DNA from: Cercis canadensis
Lineage: Eukaryota; Streptophyta; Magnoliopsida; Fabales; Fabaceae
Reading direction: 5' to 3'
Assembly (NCBI GenBank): GCA_003255065.1
Contig: QAOA01007267.1
Location: 86,303 to 150,302, forward strand
DNA length: 64,000 nucleotides
Below, one piece after another: positions 35,278-44,796 of the stretch. The notes beneath the pieces were generated by a model. The model was not told the origin of the DNA, did not search any database, and saw only the letters and a program-made list of their open reading frames with translations. Made by a program: the position numbers and the translations under genes. Within the stretch, counting starts at the first letter, position 1. The number at the start of each line of letters is the position of its first letter.

Positions 35278-35502
35278 TCAATTTATGCCAGGACTCGACC
35301 ACGTTGGCGGCACTGAACCTCTTGGAAGCATCGCTGCAAGGGGGGTCTCTCTTGTCATATGGTATATAACTTTGGTTGAGTGTACTGAAACTCCCACATC
35401 CACATGGGAAAGGGACCTTCCCTGTATAGCTGAAGAAACAACCATGAACACAAGCAACAGCAAGCATATCAGTCTTTTGCTTTCCTGCAAATAAAGTGCC
35501 AT
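35278..35502 (-). CDS. IDA-like secreted peptide precursor, copy 1
   Basis: 74 aa, single exon. The start chosen is MALYLQESKRLICLLLLVFM, which matches the paralogue; an upstream in-frame ATG would add ten residues. A hydrophobic signal peptide (about residues 9-27) is followed by a variable region and a conserved C-terminus, LPRGSVPPTWSSPGIN. This resembles the EPIP block of INFLORESCENCE DEFICIENT IN ABSCISSION-like peptides (LPKG-PIPPSxPSKRHN), which are cleaved, secreted and perceived by HAESA-type receptor kinases. The usual final RHN is replaced by GIN, and Gly is missing from PPSGPS. It is a diverged member or a related PIP-type peptide. Confidence 0.7.
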   Translation of the reverse strand: MALYLQESKRLICLLLLVFMVVSSAIQGRSLSHVDVGVSVHSTKVIYHMTRETPLAAMLPRGSVPPTWSSPGIN

Positions 35503-35550
35503 CTTATACGTATAACCATAACGGTGGCTCAAGTTTGATAAGCGAAAGGC

Positions 35551-35583
35551 TTATATATCTCTAGGAAATCAACAAAGTTGACC
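35551..35583 (-). promoter_or_regulatory. TATA box and W-box of IDA-like gene 1
   Basis: TATATAA (minus strand, 35551-35558) lies about 50 bp upstream of the start, and TTGACC (35578-35583) about 78 bp upstream. Both recur at the same distance in the paralogue. TTGAC is the WRKY-factor core. Confidence 0.55.
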
Positions 35584-35763
35584 AGCACCAGCATGAAATA
35601 TGGGCCGGCCAGAAAAGAAGAACTGGGATTTTCTCCAGGTAATGTTTTTTCAACTTCAACTCTTGCCGGCAAATAATTTAATTATTCAGTATTTTTTGTG
35701 TTTGTTAGTACTTGATATAGTTTTGGAACTTCAATGTGCCGGCTTAGCCGTTCTTTTGATTTA

Positions 35764-36027
35764 GNATAAATAAATAATAATTACATTTATAATTAAAAAA
35801 TTGAATTAGAAAAAAAGAGTGAAAAGATAATAAAGGGTAAACTAGTAAAAATATTTTACAATAAGACATTTCCTTCCCTTTCCTTTCCTTTTCCTCATTT
35901 TAATCATCCAAACAAAGGAGAGGAAAACCCCTCCCTTTCCTTTCCCTTCCTTTCCCTTCCTTTCCCTCCCTTTCCTCTCCTCTCCTCTCCTCTCCTCTCC
36001 CCTCCCAAAAAACTCTCAAACAGAGCC
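35764..36027. mobile_element. Tourist/Harbinger-like MITE in the IDA-like gene 1 promoter
   Basis: Compared with the paralogue promoter (about 39700), sequence that should be continuous is interrupted by about 264 bp. The insert is bordered by TTA on both sides (35761-35763 and 36028-36030), as PIF/Harbinger elements make. Its right end is the inverted GGCTCTGTTTGAGAG, typical of Tourist elements. The left end is cut by the N at 35765, so the matching inverted repeat is not seen. The inside carries a TTTCC/CTTTCC-rich tract. Confidence 0.6.
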
Positions 36028-36308
36028 TTAGAGTAAAATCAGTGACTTCAGCGCTCTGTAGTAGTTTCCTTTACTTGTTTATTTTTCTGTCTGGTCTTTT
36101 CTTTTCAGGACCCTTTTCCATTTCCTTTTGCTACAAATAGTTGAGTTCAGAATCTTTTGGTCTTCAACTGGATATATAATAACTTGCTTAAATGGTAACA
36201 AATATTTGTTCTACCCGTGAATCATAAAGGCAAGGGACTTTCTGCATATGCCAAGTTCCAGCATTCATGATCGTTCTTTAACAAGGTGTCTCTGTACGTG
36301 TTTGGATG

Positions 36309-36310
<2 letters not shown>

Positions 36311-36335
<25 letters not shown>
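36311..36335. repeat. (AG)n microsatellite
   Basis: Uninterrupted AG dinucleotide run of about 12 units between the PPR copy 2 stop and the IDA-like gene 1 promoter. Confidence 0.9.
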
Positions 36336-36340
<5 letters not shown>

Positions 36341-36600
36341 AGGGCAAAGAGAAGGGGGAGATAAAAGGGGAATAAAGGAAAAAAAACTATGATCTGGATC
36401 AGAAAGTAATTGTAGAATTAAAATGAATTCTATTAATCTTAGAATGAGTTCTAAACATGAGAATTGATATGCAAATCAATTGAAATCATGTGTTTTTTTT
36501 ATGATAAATTCCCAACATAAGAATTGATTTGTAAATGAAATCAATTGAATTCAGTGAAAGGTTAATTGCAAACAGAGTGTTAGAGCTATGGCTAGACAAT

Positions 36601-38568
36601 TCAGTTACTGCCCTCCTCTTTGAGCTCCATTTCCCCCTGTTTCTCTCCATCTGAAACTTGATCATTCTTTTCCAGGGGATAATTTTCTTTCATCAGACGA
36701 AGGGCATTTATATTGGAGATTTCATTACGGAGATAACTTAATAATCTATCATAGGTTGCTGCTGAGAAATAACCTTGTTCTCTGGATAGCTTCAAAATCT
36801 CCACTGCTAACTCCAAATTTCCCTTTTCTTTCAAGTGGTCAACACATGCAGCCAAATTTTCGAGGTAATAACGCTTCAATACCGGTCGATCTGCCAAGAT
36901 TGCTTTCTTCATTGTTTCAACTGCTTTTTCCACATCATTATCATTGCAATAGCCACTCGCCAAACGATCCCATGTACTTCCATCTAATTCCTTGCCACTC
37001 TCCAAAAGCCTCCTGATAAATGCTTCAGCCTTTTCCAACAGACCCTGCTTACAGTACGCACTGATCATCAAATTTGGAATCCTTAGATCAAAGCTTGTAT
37101 TTCCGAATTCCCATTCTTCCAGAATCCTCTCAGCTCCATCAATGTCATCCAACTTCACCAATGAGCTTAACATACATATGTAACCTGCATTTCGGGATCT
37201 TCCAAGTTTTTTGTACATATTCCAAATACGATACACCTCATCCTTATTCCCAATAGTAGCGTACATAGTGAGAATAGACTCAAAAGCGGTCCTGCTTATG
37301 TTGCCTTTAATTAAATTCTCTGATCTTTTCAACATTGCTATGGTCTTCTCAAACTGGCCAGCATTCAGATAACAGTTTGCTGCAGTAGCATATGTATACC
37401 AGTCCACAGTAGCAAAGGGATCAACTTCCATCTGCATTAGAAACTTCTCCATCCCCTCTACGTCTGAAGTGGCCACATAAGCATTCAGCCGAGTAGTAAA
37501 TGTATAACTGTTACAGATGTCCCTCTCTTTCATTTCTTGCATCAAACTATTTAATTTCTCATATTTACCCATCCGAGAATAGAGGTTTAACATAACATTA
37601 TAAGACACTGTTATATACATGGAACGATACTGTTTAAGTTTTTGAAAGCTATCTTCTGCTTTCCCTAGACATTTATGATCTGCATAGCAGTTCAAAAGAG
37701 CAGCATAGACCTTGAATCCTCTTTTAGTGTCAGGAATGCCAGTAAAATATGTCTCTGCTTGTTTTAGGCCGTGAACTTTTGATATCATGTCAAGCTGTAT
37801 AGCAATGTCACCTGGTGATAAGTCATGGTTCCTTTCTTTGCTCATCCATTCTGATACCTGAAACAAATAATGATTCCTTAATAAGAGTGTCAAGTGTAGT
37901 ATTACAAACTAAACCCACTTTCGAGCACATCAGTTACTAACTATCTTCTCTTTCTCGAGAAAAGTTGGAAGATCAGGACCTATTTGTGGAATTGGCATCA
38001 TAGGTGTAAATATGCAAAGATCCTCATTTTCTGTCCACTCAAAAATGGTACTTTGCTGTTGCATCAAATCAATATAACTATCATTAAATTTTCACAATTT
38101 GCTAAATTTATTAGTCCTTGAACTGAAATTAGGTTTACGACATTCAATCTCCAAATTAGTTTCAATAGCTCCCAAATCCCAATCATTCGATTGAAATTAC
38201 ATTTAGTTACATTTCCCAGTTAAACATTCAATCTGTGAGTATGTTTCTATTTCAATTATACTTGTCACCAAACATACACAAACATTTTGGGAAAATGGTA
38301 CCTGAAGGGCATGCGTATAACGATGGCACTTTTTAAGAATCTTTATGATTTTCTGGAGCTCCGATGGGTTGACGTCTCTGCCTTCTTCAATCCATTGGTC
38401 GAGGACAGGAGTCATAGAGATCATGGGGTCTCCGGCTCTCGAAATACGAAGGAAAAGAGAATCGATTGAAGAAGATAGCGAGGGTTGGGTGGATGAGACT
38501 GAGTAGAATAGAGCCCCAGAAACCTGAGACATGTTGTAAATACTCCATTTTGACCGAATGCGCATCAT
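36601..38568 (-). CDS. P-class PPR protein, probably mitochondrial, copy 2
   Basis: Exon 1 is 38302-38568 and exon 2 is 36601-37857, giving 507 aa. Exon 1 has exactly 89 codons, as in copy 1, and the intron sits at the same place (...THALQ|VSEWM). The start is the first ATG of MMRIRSKWS; upstream only GTG keeps the frame. About ten PPR motifs, with the same acidic end (EKQGEMELKEEGSN) as copy 1. The two proteins are clearly similar but differ throughout, and neither contains stops, so both seem to be maintained. Predicted organellar RNA-binding protein. Confidence 0.95.
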
Positions 38569-39253
38569 CAGTATCACTCACCGGCACCGCTTACAGTAGC
38601 TCGGAAATGAAAACTTTGCACTTTACAGAGTTTTCGGAAAGGCTCTGAAAGCCTCAAAGTGAAAGGACTGGGTTATTAATGGCTATTGAAATCAATTATC
38701 CTAAGGTGGTGTTTCGCATCAGTATGAGACGTTTCGTCTAAGAAATAAAAAATTATTTTTAGACATAAAAGATATTTAAAAATAAAATTTTGCATTGAAA
38801 ATGGAAATTTACCTAAGAGGGTGAAAATAAAATTTTCCTAAAAATAAAATTAAACAGTACCTGAATCTCAAATAATAAAATTTGAAATTATTTTTAATTC
38901 ATTCACAGTGAAATAATAATTACTGATTATCATTAATAAAATCTATGTTGTTATTCTATTTTTGAGTAAGCTTTTTTTTTTTTTTTTTAACATGCATGCA
39001 AGTGCTTTTATTACTCATAAATAAATAAGTATGTTGTTTCCACAACATATGTATTCAAGGAAACTAATAAAAAAAAGCTCCAAATTACAAAAAAATAAAA
39101 TAAAAGAATTACAAGACATTATGGACTAGTATGGCTTCCCAAAAATTGTAGTAATCTAGAATATTTATAATAAACAAGCACAGTGATGCAAGTGCTCTCC
39201 AAATTAATACAGCACCAACCACTAGGAAAGCTCCGCATTTACATCAAATTCAA

Positions 39254-39487
39254 TCAGTTTATCCCAGGACTCGGACCCGATGGGGGCACAGAGCCTTTTG
39301 GAAGGATGGTTGCGAGTGTTTCAAGTATCTTCACTTGGTGTCCAATTTCGATTCTGGACCCTATTGCTTCAGTGTTGTAAATTTGCCTCCCCTGTGTCAC
39401 TGACGTTTCCATGAGACAAAGAAGCTGCATGACCACAAACACTAGGAAGCAAATCAACCTTTTGCCTCTGTTAGAGTAATATGCCAT
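39254..39487 (-). CDS. IDA-like secreted peptide precursor, copy 2
   Basis: 77 aa, single exon. Signal peptide within MAYYSNRGKRLICFLVFVVM and following residues; C-terminus ILPKGSVPPSGPSPGIN. This copy keeps PPSGPS, the core shared by IDA-like and PIP-like plant peptides, but ends PGIN instead of the IDA-like KRHN. Gene order and promoter match the other copy at 35278-35502, so the two arose together with the PPR pair. Predicted secreted signal acting through leucine-rich-repeat receptor kinases; the mature peptide ends are inferred. Confidence 0.75.
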   Translation of the reverse strand: MAYYSNRGKRLICFLVFVVMQLLCLMETSVTQGRQIYNTEAIGSRIEIGHQVKILETLATILPKGSVPPSGPSPGIN

Positions 39488-39529
39488 CTTCTTGTGTGCT
39501 TACTGCTTGCTATGCCAACTAAAATATAC

Positions 39530-39570
39530 CTATATATATAATGTGATGCTTGGAACCAACAAAGTTGACC
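39530..39570 (-). promoter_or_regulatory. TATA box and W-box of IDA-like gene 2
   Basis: A TATATATA box near 39530-39540 and TTGACC at 39565-39570 within the block AACAAAGTTGACCA, which is identical in the promoter of copy 1. Confidence 0.55.
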
Positions 39571-41108
39571 ATGCATCAAATGTGCGCCGGCTAACTGGGA
39601 TTTTGTCCAGGTGATGTTTTGTTTAACCTGCCGGCAGATAATGATTCAGCAGCTCTTATTGTCAAGTTTCAATCTACTGGCTTTGCCATTTCTTTGATTC
39701 AGATTTCAGAGTAAAATTTTTCACTCCAGCTGTCTTTTGTATTTTTCTTCGCTTGTTTATTTCTGTTTGTTCTTTAAAAACCCATTTCCTTTTTTTTATT
39801 TTTTCCCTGTCTGTAATTAATGGTTATTCGGCAAGAAACACTATAGAATCTAGTATCTTAAATCTTACACCTAGTAAGAATACAAAAGTGCCTACTGCTG
39901 AATTGCTGTTTGCAGTCCAGTTTCTAACAAGGGAATAACCAGAAAATTGGTAAACAACCACAAATTTAAAGGAAGCAAAAGGACCAATTATGTAACTAGT
40001 ACAAAAGTCAATTTCATCTGCGGCTATGCCACGTACCCATATATCAGCAGCGTGTAGTCATACATGCATCTCCATTAGCAATAGGTGTACACAGTGTTTA
40101 AGTTGTTCACTATTCACAAAACTCAGCTTAAAGAAAAGGTTGTTGTCCACAAAAGGGTATACTATATAACTCACTCCACCTACCTACTTTCTCCCTGAAG
40201 AACTAACTACTCATGATTCAAATGGAAAACACAATATGTGCATAGATATACAGCAGATTGTAAGAAATCATCTGAGATATATTTGGAGGATCAACTGCTA
40301 AGTTGCAATAATTGTTATGTCAGATTCCACCCATAAGCTCCATAGAAATGTAGCAACTTTTCGTGGTCCACTTGTTCCTATAATCAAAGCAATCACAGCA
40401 TAGAATTAAAAAGTGCAATGTTCATTCTCATCAAATTGGAACTATGTGAAGAAATGTTAAGCACCTTTGCAAGTGCGTGATAGCAGGAAGGAAAGTAAAA
40501 CCCAATTGAGCAATTCTACAAATTTTCAAGACTTTTTAACCATTCTCTACTTCCGTCACGTATCTTTTGTCTAAATCTGTAACCCTGCAAGAAAAATAAT
40601 CAATCCATAACTAATTCTAAATAAACATTGCTTAGACACAATTTATTTTACTTTCCTTAACCAATATAAATGGGCTCAGGGCCAAGATTTCCCAAAACAA
40701 AAAGTCCATGCTAAAGGAAAACCAAAAGTTCATGCTTAATCTATATAAATGCGCAAACCTCAGATGAGTGAAATTCTTGCACTTTCTCGAAAGCATCTTC
40801 TTGAGTGATTTTTACTATACTGTGGACAGAACACTATTTATTTGTGGGACTTCCGTTTTGATATAAATTTGGTTTCTGATATCCAGAATGAATGTCAAGT
40901 TCACACAAGAGTATCCAGTGTACAAGGCAGCAAGTGGGTAACGAATGGAATCTCTGCATATATAAAGAAAAAACAAAACAAAAATCACGAAATGCAATAA
41001 TTTTCCCAACTTTAAATAATAAGTGTTATTATATAGTTTCCGTATCACTGACATTTGTGATCAAGCTTTACTACTAAGAAAAAAATAAACTAAAATAGGA
41101 TGAGAAGA
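39571..41108. other. Intergenic, promoter of IDA-like gene 2 then no gene seen
   Basis: The first 200 bp align with the copy 1 promoter. Beyond that I see no gene; part may be decayed 3' sequence of the zinc-finger pseudogene. Confidence 0.5.
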
Positions 41109-41938
41109 TTAGCAAAATGTCTTAATCCCATACTTATTCCGACTGCTGCAAGCTAGTTTTCCAGTCTTCAAATTCATGAGTGTCGCTTCATCTTGACCAG
41201 GAACAAGTTTCATACAACAGATATCACACTCGTACTTTGCGAGTGAAAGTTGCCTCCGTCTGCACTCTTTCCTTACAGCCTTGTTTTTCATCTTTCATGG
41301 AAGAATCATACTGATGGCTCGAAGAACCATGAATGTCCCCTTCGTTTTCTGATTTCGCTGCAGCAGAAGATGGCGGCGATGGCTTCATATGAGTAAGCAC
41401 ATGATAAAGCAATTCCAACCGACCCAGATCATAGTCGTAAGAGAAATAATGAGAGCAAAATCATGTTCTGGAATCTCAACACCGTCTAGTTGGTCATTAC
41501 CCTGATTTCCCCAACTACTCACACCAAGTTCTTCCATTCAAAACTTTTTGATCCTCAAAGAACTTTGCACCAATCATCCCCAAACCTACACTCCTAGCTT
41601 TTACCTCTTTAATTTTACTCTTAATCAGTACATGATGAATCGTCAAAGTACCATCGTCATTCACAGTATCACCATTACCAAAGAAAATGACACCATCATT
41701 AAAAGGTCAAGGATTGGTTTTAGCAGAGTAGCCTTATAATAAGATAGAGTCTCAGAGTGCAATTTACCATTCCAGTGACCCACAGCGTTTCATCACCGTA
41801 GCAGAGAACATGACAGAGGACGCAGTTAAATATGAATGCTTTTCCATCTTGACGTAGGTCAATATAGGGATGCCCTTGGGCTCTCACATTTTTTACTGTC
41901 AATCTCGCCCCTTTTTCTCTCAGATCAGAAGCCTTCAA
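41109..41938 (-). pseudogene. Decayed plant zinc-finger-family gene
   Basis: Pieces of one protein family appear in order but in different frames. First LTVKNVRAQGHPYIDLRQDG and FNCVLCHVLCYGDETLW, then a one-base loss in front of the HW-NGKLHSE block, then NP-stop-PFNDGVIFFGN where homologues have NPWPFNDGV (TGG to TGA). Next GLGMIGAKFFED and RTWCE-stop, then EHDFA and YDYDLGR in two different frames, and finally YECDICCMKLVPGQDEATLM with TGKLACSSRN. I recall this order from an unnamed plant protein family with a U1-like zinc finger and a C-terminal CxxC domain. At least four breaks, so the gene is dead. It ends early, before the usual C-terminal half. Confidence 0.75.
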
Positions 41939-43226
41939 TCTCTGTTTCGCCCCTTTTTTCTATTTTACCAGTAGCCATCAAAATTTCCCGCCGAAAAGCT
42001 CACATCCAAAAATTCAACTCAGGACAAACTTCAAGAGCCAAAATAAACAAAAGAAAACGCAAAGATAGGGACAGTTTCTTTCAAATCCAAAAAATGAAAC
42101 TCGTAACGCTTTTGTGAGACCAAGATTACAGGGCGTATTCCAGAAACCCCAATATTTTAACACCCACACCTTCAATGGACAAAGATGATCATACTAACAG
42201 CATAGATTGAAGGAATGCCAAGAAATTATGATTCAGTGATCCTATTCTTCGAAACTCGAGTCCAGATAGAGAAAAACGAAAGTCAATGAAAGAACTTTGA
42301 AGCCGTAGAAAGAACCTTAATACAGCACGGTAAAACCATATATTCGAGCTTGTCAATCTCCGAAGAATGCCTAAAGAACCGAAGCAAGAATCTGATAGGA
42401 GCAGGAGTCCTCCATTGCCGTTTACATTTCTTGTAGAACAGAAAATTTTCAAGGCTGCTTGGAGGGTGGGAAAGCAAGAGAGAGCGAGGGAAAATTGGAG
42501 GGAAGAAGGGAAAACGAAACTAGGAAGGTGAGAGAGGAAAGATACTAATCGTAACAGAATTTTGAGTGTATTTTATGGTGAGCGCTCTTTTGGGTCAAGA
42601 GACTCAAGACTCTCGTGGGGATTATATGATACAGCAGTGCGTACGGTAATAAAGCGTGGAAACCGTTGATTCTGTTGAATTAAATGGTTTCGTTATGATG
42701 TGCGGTCAAGAAGCGGCGTTAATTTTATTTAGACAATAAATTACTTAATTTAGGAGCCACGCCATGTTGATCTCTTGACATTAGAGGTCCAATCCAAGAT
42801 AGGCATAGAGATTTTGCATAAATAATACAAATTTATCGCTGAAAATTTAAAATTTACACATTTTAAATATCAAATAATGACATAAATTTCATTACATGGT
42901 TATAAATAAAATTAGTTTAACAACTGTATATTACTTTTCCAGTCACAAGGGGAGGAGATAGAGAGATATATTACATTGATTATGCCACAGAACCAGCAAG
43001 ATCTTCAGCTTACCTCTTTAGGCACAACGTTTACTTTAAACAGCAATCAACAGAAAATATATTAAAAAAGCATAACTTGAAAAAATAAAATATCCCAGCA
43101 GACCAAAACAAACCCCAAAAAAATAAAAAAGGAAAAAGAAGAGACTCACAATTTTTACATTGAAATAAAACCTAATAATTGGAAGTGCGTGTGCCAAAAA
43201 TCATGCATAAGGGATTGGAATTGGAA
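41939..43226. other. Intergenic / former 5' region of the zinc-finger pseudogene
   Basis: On the minus strand an ATG followed by a 17-codon frame (MATGKIEKRG...) at about 41980 may be the original start, now out of frame with the conserved part. The region 42500-43200 is otherwise without recognisable features. Confidence 0.45.
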
Positions 43227-43355
43227 TCAGCGTTTGATATGCCTGACTTTGTACCATCCTTTCTTCCATGAATTTCCGACGATCTTCACCCCTCTGTGGA
43301 AATAATACTTGAGCCCCTTGGTCCTCCGCTTCACCTGCTGTTCAAATCCAGCCAT
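43227..43355 (-). CDS. Small ORF, 42-aa basic peptide
   Basis: A complete 42-codon frame: MAGFEQQVKRRTKGLKYYFH, then RGVKIVGNSWKKGWYKVRHI and KR before a TGA. It is highly basic and ends with KKGWYKVRHIKR. I recall short plant proteins starting MAGFEQQV and ending KKGWYKVKHIRR, but no function for them. It has no signal peptide or membrane segment. The surrounding 800 bp hold no other gene and the region is less AT-rich than its flanks, which supports a real gene. It is below the length limit of most gene finders. Confidence 0.65.
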   Translation of the reverse strand: MAGFEQQVKRRTKGLKYYFHRGVKIVGNSWKKGWYKVRHIKR

Positions 43356-44796
43356 ACCCAGATAGATTCAGAGGTTTCCTACAGAGACAAAGCTGAGAGA
43401 AACTGGTGTATTCAGCACTTGCACTTTTACAAGGTGAAGAAGGTGCTAGAACAATAGCTGGTGTGGTTCCGTCCAATGCAAAGCCTAACATTTAAACGGG
43501 AAAACCTCGTGGAATCCAACGCATACATGACACCTGGCACAATCCCGTGGTTGCCACCGTCTTAACATCTGATCTCGATCGTCGCTTTTCTCCCACCGTC
43601 TTAAGCAGAGTCCACTTCATCGTTTTTGATTGGTTATTATTATGTGGGTCCCACTGGTTTTCTTTGTAACACAACTTAAAGCGTAGTGAGAGAGCTGGCT
43701 TCAGTTGGGCCCACACTAACTTATCAGGGACCACTATGGGCCCAAGTCCCTGGCGGTGATGAGTATTGATAGATGCACCGCCCCAAATATGTTATTTCCA
43801 TGTCTAAATTTTAACGTTTTCAAAAAAGAAAGCCTATATTTTGAAATAAATATTTGTCATGTGACAGTGACATTGGAATTATGATACCATTATCAAATGC
43901 TTCATGTTTACTGGAAATAATGAAAATGAGTTGAGAGCTTGATGCGAAAAATACACTTCATCTTTGCTCCCTCGTGGAACTAGAAGAGTCTTCCATAATT
44001 TTGCACAATTTTGAGAAAAGAAAGAGCTTTTGATGCTTTAGATTTGGTACCTATTCATTGGATTAGCTGCAAAAGCAAGCATTTACCTTTCAACATAACG
44101 AATAATTTTGGAATTTTATTTTTCAAAGAATGTGATATATAAAGAGGGTGTTTAAATCCATTCACCAGCTGGAATGAGAGTGCAGAACCTATTTGGAAAC
44201 CTATAATACTCTGAAGTCAATAAAGTTGAGTAAAGTAGAAAAATATCTGTGCATACTCACCATTCTTATCAACTTGAATTTGAAAAATGGAAGGAAGGAT
44301 TATAGAATTTGGATAGAATACGTTCCCCCCAGCCATATACGTGTATGTCAAATGTCAATCCAATTTAAAGACCTTAATTAAATTTTGTTTTGACATACTG
44401 GGACCACCTTCTATTTATATGCGTCTTGTTTTCAATTGAGGTGGGCCAATTGATTTTGTTGCTAAGTTTCAAAAATATCAAAGTGTCACCCGGAAAATGG
44501 CTTCGGAACCTTTGGACTAAAGTTGGTAGGGGACAGGGACAAAAGCCAGAGAAAGAACGTGATGAGAGAGTGAGAATGATTACAGAAACATATGTTCTCT
44601 GCAGTGCACAACATAATTGTGTTTCCTTAAGACCACAATGGCTTCTGTGGGAAAGCTTCCTATATTTCTAACACAACACATTCCCTTGATAACTTGATAT
44701 TCAATTATGGTATTGCAAAAACTATAATTTTGCAGAAAATACAGTTATTATATCTGCTTTTGAGAGGCATAATATGAATTGGTTTGGGTTCTAAAC
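43356..44796. other. Intergenic, no gene seen
   Basis: Includes the presumed promoter of the 42-aa ORF. Open frames at 43492-43734 and 44390-44671 match nothing known. Confidence 0.5.

Noticed and set aside
35246-35494. Plus-strand frame opposite IDA-like gene 1
   Set aside because: Antisense shadow of the peptide gene; the minus-strand frame has a signal peptide, a conserved C-terminus and a paralogue.
44390-44671. 93-codon plus-strand frame
   Set aside because: No recognisable domain, no splice partner and no paralogue in the window.
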